64,000 nucleotides of DNA from Hippasteria phrygiana (taxonomy: Eukaryota > Echinodermata > Asteroidea > Valvatida > Goniasteridae): the NCBI GenBank assembly GCA_037893225.1, contig JAZGUH010000932.1, positions 124,001 to 188,000 of the forward strand, written 5' to 3'. Shown here in pieces: positions 1-12,415 of this stretch; within the stretch, counting starts at the first letter, position 1; each line of letters begins with the position of its first letter. The position numbers and the translations under genes were made by a program. The notes below the pieces were generated by a model that saw nothing but the letters and a program-made list of their open reading frames with translations, was not told where the DNA came from and did no database searches.

Positions 1-907
1 TGCACAACCGGGAGCATTCCATGTAGCACCTGGGACATCCTCAACGCTTCCTGGAGCATTCGTATGGATCCTTAAGCGTCCGGGAGGGGTCGTAATTTCT
101 TACGAGAGTAAGACCAAAACTCTCGTAAGAAAATTACGGCAGTGCTACGGAAATCTAGACCGCAACGCTTCCTCAACGCCTCCTTAACGCTTCCGCAACT
201 GCCGTAACACCACCGTAAGACTCCCTCAGGCCATCTTAACCATCCGCAAGGATTCGTAACAATTCTCCCTCTCCCGGTACACTACGGCTGCGTCAAGATT
301 TCTGAAGGAAGCCCAATGTCCCTTACGTTTCCTTACGTTTCATTACGTTTCCTTATGATTCCTTACGGAAGCGTTGCGGTGTGTTAGGTATTAACAAGAA
401 TGTACAGTGATTTCCTTACGGAAGCTCAACGGTTCCTTGCGGATACACTGCGGTTCCTTGCGAATACACTGCGGTTCCCTACGTTTCTTTGCGATCTCTT
501 GGAAGTCAGCAGCAGAATGAGGGAAGAGCGCCCCCCCCCCCCCCCCCGTTTCTATATTCTGGGCCGGGAACCGTACGGAACCGCAAGCAAACGTAGAGGC
601 ACCGTATCTCCGCCGTGTATATCCGCAACGAAGCCGTAGCAGTCCGTACTAAACCGTAATAAACCGCTGTGAATCGGGGATATCCTCAACGCCACCGTAT
701 TTCCTCCGTAGGGTTCCGGAAGGAACCCGCACGCAACCGGTACGCAATCGCGAGGGTCCGTAGAGAATCGGGAGGAGAACCGTGACGCTACCGTCACGTC
801 CCCGTCACGCAACCGTCAGAAGTCGTAAGAACCCTTTGTACCAACGTAACCACAAAATCCTCTCCCGGGTGTTCATGATTTTGCTCAAAAAATCGCAACG
901 CTGCCGT
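1..907. repeat. Degenerate ccgtaac/gttacgg short-repeat region
   Basis: The stretch is made of many imperfect copies, in both orientations, of about 7-12 bp words such as ccgtaac, ccgcaac, aacgcttcc and cttacggttcc. A run of C lies at about 531-547. No open frame has domain content, and the short ORFs here are low-complexity translations of the repeat. I see no gene. Confidence 0.6.
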
Positions 908-1922
908 ATGCTAGGTTTACATTATGTTCCCGGCGGCCACGGCAGTCACGTTTCAGGCCACCGTGGACAAAACGGGATGGACGTGAGACAACGCTGGGGG
1001 GGGGGGGGGGGGGGGGGTGGGGACAGGATGGGCAAACGTGACAGGCCGTGATTGCCAGATTTTTAAACAGTCAAAAAATTTGCCACGGCAGTCACGGTGC
1101 GGATGAGAAACCTAGTAGGCCGTAGTAAAACGGGGTGAACGCAATAAAACGTGACAGTACGTAATAGGCCGTAACAAAACTTGGAGGCGGTCCGTAGTGG
1201 GACGGGAAGCATGTGTATTCCCGGCATCTCACGGTCCTTTCAAGTTTTGTCACGTTCTGCCGCGTTTAGTGCGCGTTTTGTCACGGTTGCTTCACGGTTG
1301 CTGCGCGTTTTGTCCCGTTTTGCCACGTTTTGTCACGGTTCTCACGGAAAGCTAGGGTGTATGGTAGCCGTTTCGTCGCGTTCAATCACGGCGCGTCCCG
1401 GCATGTGACGGTTTACGGGCCCGGCGCGATACGGCGCGTTGCGTTCTACTACGGTCTGACACGGCGCGCGCAGTCTGGGAGGGATACAATGATTGCTATT
1501 GCTTGGAAGGCCTTCTTTTTATACCGTGGGCACAAACGTGCTCCAAAGCTGCCCGGCGTCCACGTTTCATCCGCAGAAAGCCTTGAAAGAACGTGAAAAA
1601 CGTGTCAGACCTTGATCAGAACGTGAGAAACGTGAGGGACCCCATTGGAACGTTACGGGCCGGGAGGGAACGTACTGACATCCGTGGTAGACCGCGGGCC
1701 GAACCGTACTGCGCATTTGAGCCTCCGGGACTCAGCAGCCCCCCCCCCCCCCCCACGGCCCGTCACGGATACCGTGATAGACCGTGAGAAAACTTAGCAG
1801 GACCTTAACAAAACTTGAATACGGAGAAAAAATGGCCAAAATCCCACGGCGCACTACGTTTCGGGCAAACGTGACTGCCGTGGCCGCCGGGAACATAATG
1901 TAAACCTAGCATTAGAAAGAAC
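908..1922. mobile_element. Inverted-repeat element (about 1 kb) with near-perfect 45-bp terminal repeats
   Basis: The sequence ATGCTAGGTTTACATT at 908 continues for about 45 bp, through a gttcccggcggccacggcagtcacg core. It reappears as the reverse complement ending at 1922. Between the arms are many cgtga/cgtaa words and long G and C runs (about 1001-1017 and 1740-1753). No coding domain is seen. This looks like a non-autonomous DNA element. No convincing target-site duplication is visible, so the superfamily is unassigned. Confidence 0.6.
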
Positions 1923-2034
1923 ATCCGTGGACGTCCGTGGACGTCCGTAAAAAGCATTTTTTGGTGTGAGGTCCACTACGATTTTTACTTAGAATCAGGT
2001 ATGGTATCGTGGCCCTGAAGGGACATCCCACATG

Positions 2035-2405
2035 GCAGAATTCTACGCAGATATTTGCGATGTCGCACATTTTATCGCAGATTTCTGCGATATCGCATAT
2101 TTTATCGCAGATTTCTGCGCAGATTACTGCGATGTCTCACATTTTATCGCAGATCTCTGCGCAGATTTCTGCGACGTCGCACATTTTATCGCAACCAACT
2201 TTACATGCTATTGCTTGTGGGGTACCTCTATTGTTCTCCTTTGTCCCCTTAGAAATCTCGAAATACCATTGTCCCTATTGTTGCCCTTTGTTCCCGGTAC
2301 CCCGTAAGTGCCAATGTGTAAGCGCACATATCTGCGCAGATTTTATCGCAGATTTTATCGCAGACTTCTGCCCAGATATTTGCGATGTCGCGCATTTCAT
2401 CCTGT
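2035..2405. repeat. Tandem palindromic GCAGATTTCTGC repeats
   Basis: Repeats of the type atcgcagatttctgcg with intervening gatgtcgcacatttt occur at 2041-2195 and again at 2320-2400. Each carries the palindrome GCAGAWWTCTGC or GCGATGTCGC. The overlapping ORFs of 65-164 codons in all frames translate the repeat and have no domain content. Confidence 0.6.
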
Positions 2406-2454
2406 ATACATATATTAATGAGATGAATGCTGGAACTCCAACATGTCTAATAAA

Positions 2455-2590
2455 GGCCGGTTCATACTTCACGCGAATGCGAAAGCGAAAGCGAATTTTA
2501 TGAAGTCAACAATAGATTTTTATTGTGACATTTGACGTTGCCCAGGCGAATTCGCTTCGCCCTCAGATTCGCGTGAAGTATGAACCGGCC
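2455..2590. mobile_element. Foldback MITE, GGCCGGTTCATACTTC family (copy 1)
   Basis: A 136-bp palindromic element starts GGCCGGTTCATACTTCACG and ends with its reverse complement. The subterminal tracts gcgaatgcgaaagcgaa and ttcgcttcgccctcagattcgc also pair. A second copy lies at 62434-62565, where a TTA duplication flanks it, suggesting PIF/Harbinger-type mobilisation. The flanks here (taa / taa) are compatible but not exact. Confidence 0.75.
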
Positions 2591-2592
2591 TA

Positions 2593-3170
2593 ATTAAGAC
2601 CCCGTAGCTTCGTCAAAAAATAGTAAAGATCTGTTATCAATCTTCGCCATATTTTATGGACAGAAAAGCCTGCGAGATTATTAATTTGATGGTCACCATG
2701 ATGGGGAATATTCTGAAATTCAATAAAGCACCGATCTCCATGCAGAAAAATCTGGATAGATCATTGGCTGTTCAAGTTGATGGCACCGCCCGCCATCTTT
2801 ACACTCCACGCAAAACGTAAAACTATGACGTAAGCAGGCGCTTGACGAGGTAGCAACGATTTGTGGATGTTCTACGATGGTAATATGACTGCTGCTGGCG
2901 ATGTGTGTTCGTACAGCGTGCAAGGGCCAATGAGCTATGCAGATTTTTAGACATGGAGATCAGTGGCATAAAGCCTTAGGAATTCCCTGGGTTTATGCTT
3001 ATATGGTTTCTATACTGATACACCCATCATGCATTGCGATATTCTAAACGGCTGCAAAACTTATAAAAACGCACGTGTGTTCAAAAAATACATTTCACCA
3101 TCCAACAGCACCAAACAGCATCCAACTCTTAAAGTGGGAATTATTACCGTAGTTACTCTCTTAATGTAAA
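2593..3170. other. No gene seen
   Basis: AT-rich single-copy-looking sequence. The short ORFs on the minus strand have no recognisable domain, codon periodicity or splice context. Confidence 0.4.
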
Positions 3171-3176
3171 ATATTG

Positions 3177-3424
3177 AAAAACTCACTCTCCGAAAGAGTG
3201 AATTCCTTCTCAAACCACTCCAAAAGAGTGAATCTCTTATAAAAACCACTCGAAAAGAGTGAAAACCACTCCAAAAGTGTGAAATTGTCCCTTATGGCTC
3301 CTCGAAAGAGTGGAAATTTCACTCTTTTGGTGTGGTTTTCACTCTTTTCCAGTGGGTTTTATAAGAGATTCACTCTTTTGGAGTAGTTTGAGAAGAGATT
3401 CACTCTTTTGGAGAGTGAGTTTTT
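3177..3424. mobile_element. Foldback MITE built of 'actccaaaagagtga' motifs
   Basis: A near-palindromic 248-bp element. The left arm starts aaaaactcactctccg and the right arm ends with its complement, ggagagtgagttttt. The arms are made of repeated CACTC-N4-6-GAGTG words that also form small hairpins. The loop lies at about 3285-3310. No coding content. Confidence 0.75.
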
Positions 3425-3645
3425 AAAGAGTATAACAGCGCTTGCACACACAAGATTGAATCAAAAGCGCCATATCCACACTAGCTACTGGCCCTAAGGG
3501 CAGGAACCGATTTATAGGGTCGTATTTTTTTCCAATACGCCTTTCCGTGCTCAGGCCAATTGGTCTCAGACTATGTCGAACCAGGAGCGACGATACGGCT
3601 TCTTCATCTGTCCCAAGTGCCAACGAAAGTGAGTTTGTATATGCC

Positions 3646-3808
3646 GGCAATCGTGGACCTAGGACAAAAGAATTCGAGCGTAGACAAAGGGGTCCACGTT
3701 TGACCTAACGTCCACGATTGAAAATCGTGTACAAAACCAATGGGAGGCCTTCCGAAAAAGTTAGAGTATAAACAAAAGAGGAACAATGGGAGGTCCACGA
3801 TTGCACCC
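3646..3808. repeat. Dispersed 'ggtccacgattg' repeat, copy 1
   Basis: Contains the family core gtccacgattgaaaatcgtg followed by tacaaaaccaatgggaggcc and a trailing ggaggtccacgattg. It is related to the two tandem copies at 4866-5215. The end motifs (accgtggacct / aggtccacgattg) are partly complementary, as in a MITE. The translated ORFs (GFVHDFQSWT etc.) are repeat artefacts. Confidence 0.6.
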
Positions 3809-3810
3809 GT

Positions 3811-4865
3811 TTACATGACTGTGTGGGAAAGCGCGTGGGTCTGGTGCAACAAACGCACTTTCACTGTAAGTTACCCTAGGAAAAACCTTCCCCAGATCTC
3901 GGCCAAATAGAAACAGATTTTTATGAAATTACGGTAATGTGCAAAATTATGATGTTTTGACGATTATCTGTACAGATTTGTATTCCATTTAATCGAAGGG
4001 TACCGGTGTTGTAGTTGAAATACATTAGACAAATCATTTTTTTATGAACACAATTTGTTGAAGGCCATTCAAGTATAACAGTTTTCACCCATCGTCGAAA
4101 AAGGAAATGCATTGCGCGAAAACGGAAACACCGATTAAATAAAAATTACAATTTGGTGTGAACAATGTGCCTTAGACGATATAGCTACAAACGTCAAAAA
4201 CGCACAGAGTGCAAAACGATCGCCAAAAAGTAGAGGCGGAGGGTGAGATGGAAGGGATGGCTCTTTGAGGGTTCAGTGTACACGTCAGTTCTATAAGGGC
4301 AGTGATATGGAAGCAGTATTGAGGCCCGATCTCAGGCCGATTTTATTAGAGGGTGGGGACTTCAAACCATTGTTGTAGTCTAGTCCTACAATCCAAGTAC
4401 CAAGTTCTCGGAGTACATTTAGAGCCGAGTATGGGCCGAGTCCGAGTAATGATGATAGAGTCCTGGGCCAACAATTCAAGTAATAATAATATCGGAAATT
4501 CAGAAAAAAATCAAAGGGCGTGCCACCGCCCTCAACATACCCCTTTGGAGCTATAATGTCATTAGCGATATACATATTGCTTGCTGCACACCCACTAACC
4601 TTACATACCCTGTGTGGACATTCCTTTGTTTTCACGTATAGCGGAGACAAAAGCTATTTTACTCGCACTGTGAACGCTCTTTGAACCCACATTTTTGATC
4701 GTGTTTCCTTTAAGTGTTCCCCTTCATTTTACGACAAATAACCCTAACCCCAAAATGCGTCTCAATCTGTTTTTTTTAGAGAGGCGTAAACGTTATGTGA
4801 ACGTGGGCAAGTCCACATAACGTTCACTCTTCCTGCATCTGTGGGTGCGTTTGTATAGCTATTCA
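3811..4865. other. No gene seen
   Basis: AT-rich sequence. The longest frame (119 codons, minus strand, 4291-4650) has no recognisable domain and no splice signals that extend it. I see no repeats or RNA genes. Confidence 0.35.
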
Positions 4866-5215
4866 GACCGTGGACCTTTAACAAAGAGGACAATAGGGTC
4901 CGCGATTGTGTCAAGGTCCACGATTGAAAATCGTGTACAAAACCAATGGGAGGCCTTCTGAAAAAGTTCAGAGTATAAACAAAAGAGGGACAATAGGAGG
5001 TCCGCGATTGCCGGTGTTTACACACTTGGGTGTGTATGTGTACACACATTCAAACCGTGGACCTTTAACAAAGAGGCCAATAGGGTCCACGATTGTGTCA
5101 AGGTCCACGATTAAAAATCGTGTACAAAACATATGAGAGGCCTTCCTAAAAAGTTAAAGTATAAACAAAAGAAGGACAATAGGAGGTCCGCGATTGCCGG
5201 TATTTACACACTTGG
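4866..5215. repeat. 'ggtccacgattg' repeat, two tandem copies
   Basis: Two head-to-tail copies (about 4866-5040 and 5055-5215) share accgtggacctttaacaaag, the hairpin cacgattgaaaatcgtg, an accaatgggaggcc-like core and a final ggaggtccgcgattgccggt. They match the copy at 3646-3808. A purine tract ggggagggggg follows at 5216-5247. Confidence 0.7.
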
Positions 5216-5635
5216 GTGGGGGAGGGGGGAGGGGGGAGGGGGGGGGGTCGACGGACGGAAAGGGAAGATCATTGCCTCATAATTTAAGAACAGATTGTTG
5301 TTTGTATTTGTTTTCATTAATGTCGCCGCACGGATCTACACTTTATGTGGAATATTGATAGCACTGTTTCATCAGGCCATTGCGTGGGGTGCTATACACT
5401 GGAACTTCATTTCCCGCCAAACATGATGAAACCTGTTTCGAGTAGGCAGTAGTTTCGATCGTAATAACACACATCCTGCAGATAGACTGGTGCTGTCTGA
5501 GCTTCGAGAGTTCGTCACAGATCTGCATTGGTCCACTGCCAACATTAGTACTCATGTCATTATGCTTTCCATATGAAAAGTGTTTGTCGAGGCAAAAAAC
5601 TTTCTCAAGATCCAATATTCGTAGTGATCTCTGTG

Positions 5636-7917
5636 ATGAATCGACAGTATTTACAAAACTGGAGTTACCCTAATTGGTGGGGGACAGGTTTCTTTGTGCC
5701 TTCCCGCTCAGTTGAAAGGCTGCCCTCGTCACAATTACCAGGTGAGTTTAGCACCTAATGCAGATCGCATACTGAGTAAGTCTACATGTAGGGCCTATCT
5801 GAGAATGGGAGCTATTATACGACAAAACACGTCAACACAAGATTTTTCAGTGTCATTTCTGCAGGGCTAGGTTCAAATTCTGATAGAAATTGAAGAATGC
5901 TTTGTCTATATTAGTGGAGAAGTAACTTGGGACTAAAGCCATGTTTAAAGGTACGATGTAACGTAAGGTCTGAGGCTGAAACAATGAATTCATCTTGAGT
6001 TATTCATCAAAATTAGCTGGTTGACTACCGATATTATTTTTCACTTACGAGCGTATAGCTTTCACTTTAAACTGATCAAGGCATAGGAGTAGCCAGGATC
6101 TTTTCTGGGGGAAGGGGACAAGAGCTAGTTTAATGGGACCAAATTTACACATTTTCGTTAAAAAGTGTATTTTTGCGCTCTGTAAAATAATTTGAAAAGC
6201 AGGAGGCGGAGGCGGAAGGCAAGGGTATATACAGGGGTGCATTTTCCCCCTTGCCTTCCCCTCTGCGGATCAAGGCAAGGGTGGAAATTTCGGGGAGGAG
6301 TTCCCGCCCCCGCAAAAAACTTTGAACATTAATAGTGACTGTAGCTCAACCATCCCTCCCCTTGGCTATACTCACATAAGGCCTGTTGGGTCTTGACAAA
6401 ATTCTTGGATCGGTGCTACGCCATTTGAACGTTACTTTCTCACATTTCAGTATACAAACTAGCCACAAACTTATTGACCATTGATCCTTTATTGATTCAT
6501 GCTCAGGGCAGGGGGCCAGGGAGAAATCAAGCACGAAACTGAAGAAGGCCCAGCGGCAGCCTCAGCGGAAGCCTCAACCGAAGACTCAGCCGAAGCCTCA
6601 GCCGAGGCCTCAGCCGAAGCCCCAGCCGAAGCCCCAGCCGAGGTCGAAGCCGAAGCCCCAGGGGAAGCCTGAGCGGAAATTTGGTTTCTTCTTTTGCCCC
6701 ACCTGCCAGTGGAAATGGAGGAGCTCTTGGGCCTGGTGTTACGCTGGCACGGATGAGGTGAGTCAGCGAAGGAGATACTTTGTTTGGGCTATATATATAC
6801 AGGGTGTCCCAAACAATTTCCAGGCCAAACTAGGCAACCTCAGAATCTAGATTTCGATAGATCCTGATGCGGGAACTTCTTACATGAAAAATAGTCTTTA
6901 TTTCATCAAAATCAGTCAAGCCAATCAGAAGTTATGTAATTTCTTGTGCAGCAAGGTCAGCCCCCAACTAGGAGTGACTGACTGTGACTTTTTACATTTT
7001 TCATTCAAAGAAGCTGTCCGTCTGTGGTTATAGCAGCCCAGTCATAAAGGGAATCTCTCTGATCGTTTCTTGAGTCTGAAGTAAACTCCCTGGGTGGATG
7101 GTCTTTTGCTGCATAGGCTCTTGTGTTCTGTTTGTTGATGCACCCGTTCAGAGGAAACTAGATAAATCGTCGTCGCACAGCAGTGAACCATCTCGAATAC
7201 CGCATCCTCCGCTCTGGATCACCTGGAGTTGGCGGCTGACCTTGCTGCACAAAAAAATTCTGCGCGGTTACACTGTAATTATCCTTTTTGAGATATGGCT
7301 GACACAATAGGAGGGCGCTATTCGATTTGGGTTAACCTTTTGTGCCATACAAAAGGTTTACCCAAATCGAATAGCGCCCTCCTATAGTGTCCGCCATATC
7401 TCAAAAAGGCTAATTCCGAAGTGGTTTATTAAAGTCGGCACCAGAATTATAACGCCAATCCTTTTTTTCTGGGGTTAATTCGTTTTTACGTTTGATTATT
7501 TATTCAAGTTTATTTCTTTTGTTCGTTAGTTTGTTTTGGTTCTGGTGGGGGGGGGGGGGGTATTTGTCCCTCTTCGGACGTCCATCCGTCCTTTCGTTCA
7601 TTTCGTTCGTTCATTTCGTCCGTCCGTTCTTCGTTTGTTTGTTTGTGCTTTTTCTGTGGTCATATAGACATTTTCCACTTATTTTATTGGATTTTATCCA
7701 ACAGCCATCATCGGGCCAACAGTGCAAGAACGACATATGTCCCGACACGTTCATCCCACCGTACAAGGTGCAGCCTCTACGGCGCTCGAAGTTCCCCTTG
7801 AAGAAACCGCACCGCAGCGACTTGTGCGAAATGTGTATTCGAGGAGAAGATTGTACTGACCGGATTAATGATCAATACATTGAGCTGAACTTTCAACATA
7901 ATCCAAATCGGAATTAA
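5636..7917 (+). CDS. zar1: ZAR1-like (zygote arrest 1 family, 3CxxC-type zinc finger) protein, three exons
   Basis: Proposed exons are 5636-5741, 6507-6757 and 7705-7917, joining in phase to 189 codons plus TAA. Both donors are strong (CAG|GTGAGT and GAG|GTGAGT), acceptors are TTCATGCTCAG and TTTATCCAACAG, and intron phases (1, then 0) match. Residues 1-35 are rich in W/Y. Residues 49-92 are a basic Q-P-K/R repeat. The zinc domain follows: KFGFFFCPTC at 93-102, W104, W106, W110, W112, C113, then Q-C126, C131, HRSDLCEMC at 155-163 and C169. Domain order, the aromatic core and the ten-residue spacing from GTD to C126 match vertebrate ZAR1/ZAR1L, oocyte mRNA-binding translational regulators. Unusual points are a C-x4-C pair (126/131) and a shorter middle segment. 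An upstream in-frame ATG at 5573 is an alternative start. Family assignment is firm; orthology to ZAR1 rather than ZAR1L is inference. Confidence 0.82.
6507..6757 (+). CDS. zar1: ZAR1-like exon 2: QPK repeat and first half of the zinc domain
   Basis: The exon opens after the AG at 6505-6506 and is phase 1 with exon 1. It encodes the proline-glutamine-lysine repeat (about 40 residues of PQPK/PQPR type) and the first CxxC with the W-rich core ending GTDE. It closes at a GTGAGT donor. The reading frame is closed by TGA at 6482-6484 just upstream of the acceptor, so the exon cannot start its own protein. Confidence 0.82.
7277..7415. mobile_element. Palindromic foldback MITE in intron 2 of the ZAR1-like gene
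   Basis: Arms cctttttgagatatggc and gccatatctcaaaaagg enclose gaggagggcgctattcgatttggg and its complement. They meet at a loop near gccatacaa (7344). Total hairpin is about 135 bp with only a few mismatches. A transcript of the ZAR1-like gene would carry this as a long RNA hairpin before splicing. Confidence 0.75.
7705..7917 (+). CDS. zar1: ZAR1-like terminal exon: C-terminal zinc-binding half
   Basis: Starts after a pyrimidine-rich tract ending in CAACAG and ends at TAA 7915-7917. Encodes SGQQCKNDIC, a basic linker, KKPHRSDLCEMCIRGEDC and a short hydrophilic tail. The HRxDLCxxC signature is the family hallmark. No AATAAA was found in the few hundred bases that follow, so the 3' end of the transcript is undefined. 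Confidence 0.8.
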   Translation, partial: PSSGQQCKNDICPDTFIPPYKVQPLRRSKFPLKKPHRSDLCEMCIRGEDCTDRINDQYIELNFQHNPNRN

Positions 7918-8625
7918 AAGTACAAGTATGCTGCGCATGTGCAATAGGCCACTTCCGGATTAACACATGCAGTACACAAGGCAATAGAGAAACTGGTAAC
8001 CAGATTGGAACTTTTACTTTTTCATACATGCAGACTACCCCTAAAAACAGTGGTTAAATGTAGTATGCAGCATTTGCTTTTTGCTGTCATTTTTAGAAAT
8101 GACTTGGGGTTAGTATTTGATAGCAAATAGGGCAACACTGAAACGTTTAAAGTTGTTTGTGCGTAGAGGATGGGGAAACAAAGAGAAACAAATTCTTGTA
8201 ATCTGGTTCCCTGAGCGACCCTACTTAACTAAGCAATTTCTATAGACGTCGGGGAATTATCATAGGTCGGGGAGCTAGACTAGCTGGTTTGCGCCTATTC
8301 ATGGATGTGTAATCAATTGCCAAACAAAATGTGGACTAACTAAAGTTGGTAAATTGGGGGCAGTTTTTGAAAAAAGATTCTTTTTTCTAACGATGGTAGG
8401 CTGGAAATTCATGCACAAATTCAAATTTTCTTGAAAATGACAGCACACCAGGTCAAGTAAGGTATTTCATTTTTGTGAATGTTGTATATTACCATTAATC
8501 CCGCGACCTGCTCAGCATGCATTTTGAAGAAAAGAAAGCGATTCCCTAACTCTATGGCCAAACGGGGCCCATTCTCAAAATGAGGTTACAATTCTTGTGC
8601 GGGTTGCGACTCTTACGTCTTTAAA
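7918..8625. other. 3' flank of the ZAR1-like gene, no further gene seen
   Basis: No ORF with domain content and no strong polyadenylation signal. Probably contains the 3' UTR and intergenic sequence. Confidence 0.3.
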
Positions 8626-8631
8626 ATCCAT

Positions 8632-9030
8632 GGGCGTAAATCCCAGGGGATGGGGTATATATCCCCCACCCTTTTTGACCAGGGGGGATAAGTCATTGGA
8701 TCAACCCCCCCCCCCCCCATTTATGTGGTGAGAACTGGTTTTGAGGGGTTATCTTGTAACTTCCCAACAGTCAAAATGTATATAAACTGAAAACAATCAG
8801 TGCAAAAGCCTTATAAATCCACCGTTGTGTTGTCAGGCATAGAGACATACGTGTACAAGTTTCCATTAGATGTACACAGCCTACATAGGGTGACCAGACC
8901 TTTGTATCATGAAAAACACCCCTAGTGTCATATTGTATCAAGTGCCCCTCCCCCCCTTGAATTTCTTTGGCCGGCCAGGATTTTTGTAATCCCCCACGCC
9001 ACACTCGTTCATCCCCCATCCCCCAGCTCC
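8632..9030. repeat. 'gggcgtaaatccc' G/C-run dispersed repeat
   Basis: Begins with cgtaaatcccaggggatgggg, and contains a C run at about 8706-8719 and further ccccctccccccc tracts near 8945. The same opening, gggcgtaaatccctgggtaaatatcccc, recurs at 53930-54020. Non-coding dispersed repeat, family not identified. Confidence 0.5.
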
Positions 9031-10124
9031 ACTCGCCGACACGGATTTACGCCAAAGTTAAAATCCCTCTAAGCCTCAAAACTCTCTGTAGAAAAAAGAT
9101 TTTCAGGACAAAAATAACGTGAACATATCGACGAACTCAATGTTTGAGCTATTTACAAGCGTTTACGATGTGAAAACCCACAGATCGATCGTCCCGGATG
9201 AACAACAACATACCCGTAACAGCGCGATATTACACAGCTAATGCATCATTTCAAATCAAAATATTAACAATTAGTCAACCCTGACTAACTGGACAACTTT
9301 AATGCAACTAGACTCATGACTCATGACATTTCTCACATTGGGGAAGTACCTCAGCACGCAATAGCACACACAGGCCTATTTGCAGTTGGCAGCACAGAAC
9401 CTACTGTTTTTAAATACTACATTCTCTCTCATTTTGCTCTGTGTATTTACAGTAGAATCAACTGTACTGTACATAATAACTACAGTAGATTAATTCTACT
9501 GTAAATTGATCAAGAATTCAACAATATTCTCCGAACTATTGCTATACAAGCCTACGGTTTACATGGGTAATATGAATGAACTGAGCCCTAGACTAAATAT
9601 AGAAGTAACCTCAATACTATACCAGGGTGTACGAACGTATACATTATTAAATAAGACACCCGATGCGCCCTCTGACGTCACGTATTTTATATGTATAGTG
9701 ATGTGCCCGGTGGTTAGTCTGGTTGCCTGACCAGAAGATTCCCTGACGTCTAAATCTACCACGGTTTAAAATAGATCATGACGTGCGTGTTAGTCAGAGT
9801 GATGTCAGTGGCATCATTCAAATTTAATATTCTTGCAAAATCCAGTCGGCAAAATACTGCAAGAGTGTGGCATTGATTTTTCAGTTTTTATATAAAATTG
9901 AGAATTCAAATTCCAGGATCTGTAACGGGCCTGACAGACATTTTGTTAAAGCGAACATCAACGTTAACAGCCGAATGTTACCGAAAACAAGTTCGGAAAA
10001 CCTCGGACTTTTTCGGAAACTGGCACAAATCTGCCAGTTTTCGTCACGTGACATTGGCGGCTACCGGACGCATAATTTTTTTGCTAGGAAGGTTAGGGGC
10101 AATTATCATAAATGGGCGTATCTG
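9031..10124. other. No gene seen
   Basis: AT-rich. Short ORFs of 60-94 codons on both strands lack domains. Nothing further recognised. Confidence 0.3.
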
Positions 10125-10126
10125 TA

Positions 10127-11168
<1,042 letters not shown>

Positions 11169-11435
11169 TAGTGAGAATACACAAACACAGTTCGTGTGTG
11201 ACTGACAGAAAAGTGGTGTTTTAGTAAACAACAGAGGGCGGTATAACACTATAATGGTGCTTATTCTACATCTCCCCAAGTACTGGGATGTACTTTAAAG
11301 TTTAGAGTTCAAATGTCCTCTTAAACACGTAAGAGTTTTCATGTGCCTCTTTTTCTGCTTTTGTTTATCTTAAACTTACTAAAGGTAACATGCACTTTGA
11401 TTTTTTTTTCATGCACTTTTATACTTGGTGATTAA

Positions 11436-12180
11436 AGGGACACATTGCTTTGGATTCTGCGATTTGGGCTATAAAACTGAAATGGATATGGTTGGGAAGA
11501 TTTTTTTTAAAGTAGAATATAAAGATTCACATAACTATCCTTTCAAATTGCGTGGTTTTTGTTTAATTTCGTGAGAAATAACGGTCCGCCATTTTGTGGA
11601 ACAAAATTTTTGACTTGACAAAATGGCGGACCGTGTTCACCAGTCGTATTTCCAGTCGCAGTTGGTTGAAGTACGTTCTGTTGATCCATTTTGATGTACT
11701 GCTGTGGCACGGCGCGCAGCACTGGCGATATGTGTTGGTAAGCACTTATCCAGAACCACCAAAATGACATCGTCGCGCCTTGTGCCTATTCAATAAGACC
11801 TTGTGCCTACCGGTATTCAATAAGGCTTTGTGCATTTTCAGTAATACATGACGATGTCGTTTTGGTTGTTCTGGAACAGTGCCTTCCATAATGTGTCGCG
11901 AGGTAGAGAATGGTACCTGGCAATCATCTGATAGGTTTACAAGGCCACTGGCTGCGGCGCCAGCCTAAAGACTCTTACAGCGTATTTTGCGCATTATTTA
12001 GACGGTGGTATTTACTACTGGAAATAAGTCTATGTTTCGCGGGTCAGATTTTTGTTTTGTAATCACTACTCACTAATTACAACACATTATACGTGTGTTT
12101 TTGCATGAACAACTCTTATAAAAAATAAGGAACATTTTCAAACAGCAAAATTTCATGACATTTGAAGGCAATGTGTCCCT
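11436..12180. mobile_element. TTAA-flanked non-autonomous DNA transposon, AGGGACACATTGC ends
   Basis: The left end AGGGACACATTGCTTT follows TTAA at 11432-11435. The right end, the complement of AGGGACACATTGCCTT, precedes TTAA at 12181-12184. TTAA duplication with a 5' RR terminus fits Kolobok (piggyBac also uses TTAA). An internal palindrome (acggtccgccattttg ... caaaatggcggaccgt, about 11580-11635) is present. No transposase is visible. Confidence 0.75.
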
Positions 12181-12241
12181 TTAAATGCTGTTTTTTTTTT
12201 CTATAAATGCCAAACTGGTTAATAAAAATCAACTACATGTA

Positions 12242-12415
12242 CAGTCGAACCCTGATAATAAGAGCACTGGTAATACAACATACTGCTTATAACAAGGAAA
12301 ACAAGGTCCTGAGTCTTTGTTTCTCTTTGTTTTCCATTAGTGATAATGCAAGGTACCTGTTATAACAAGGTAAATTGTAAAGTCCCAAGGACCTTTATAT
12401 AAAGGTGTTCGACTG
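12242..12415. mobile_element. TA-flanked MITE, CAGTCGAAC ends (pogo/Tc1-mariner like)
   Basis: CAGTCGAACCCTGATAATA at the left and GTGTTCGACTG at the right are inverted. TA lies on both sides (12240-12241, 12416-12417). The subterminal sequence with ttataacaaggt is typical of small pogo/Tigger-derived MITEs. 174 bp, non-coding. Confidence 0.7.

Noticed and set aside
2009..2503. 164-codon ORF with QISAISHILSQ repeats
   Set aside because: Low-complexity translation of the GCAGATTTCTGC repeat; three frames are open simultaneously.
5343..5615. 90-codon minus-strand ORF just upstream of the ZAR1-like exon 1
   Set aside because: No recognisable domain and it lies over the probable promoter/5' region of the ZAR1-like gene. 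Not enough to call a gene.
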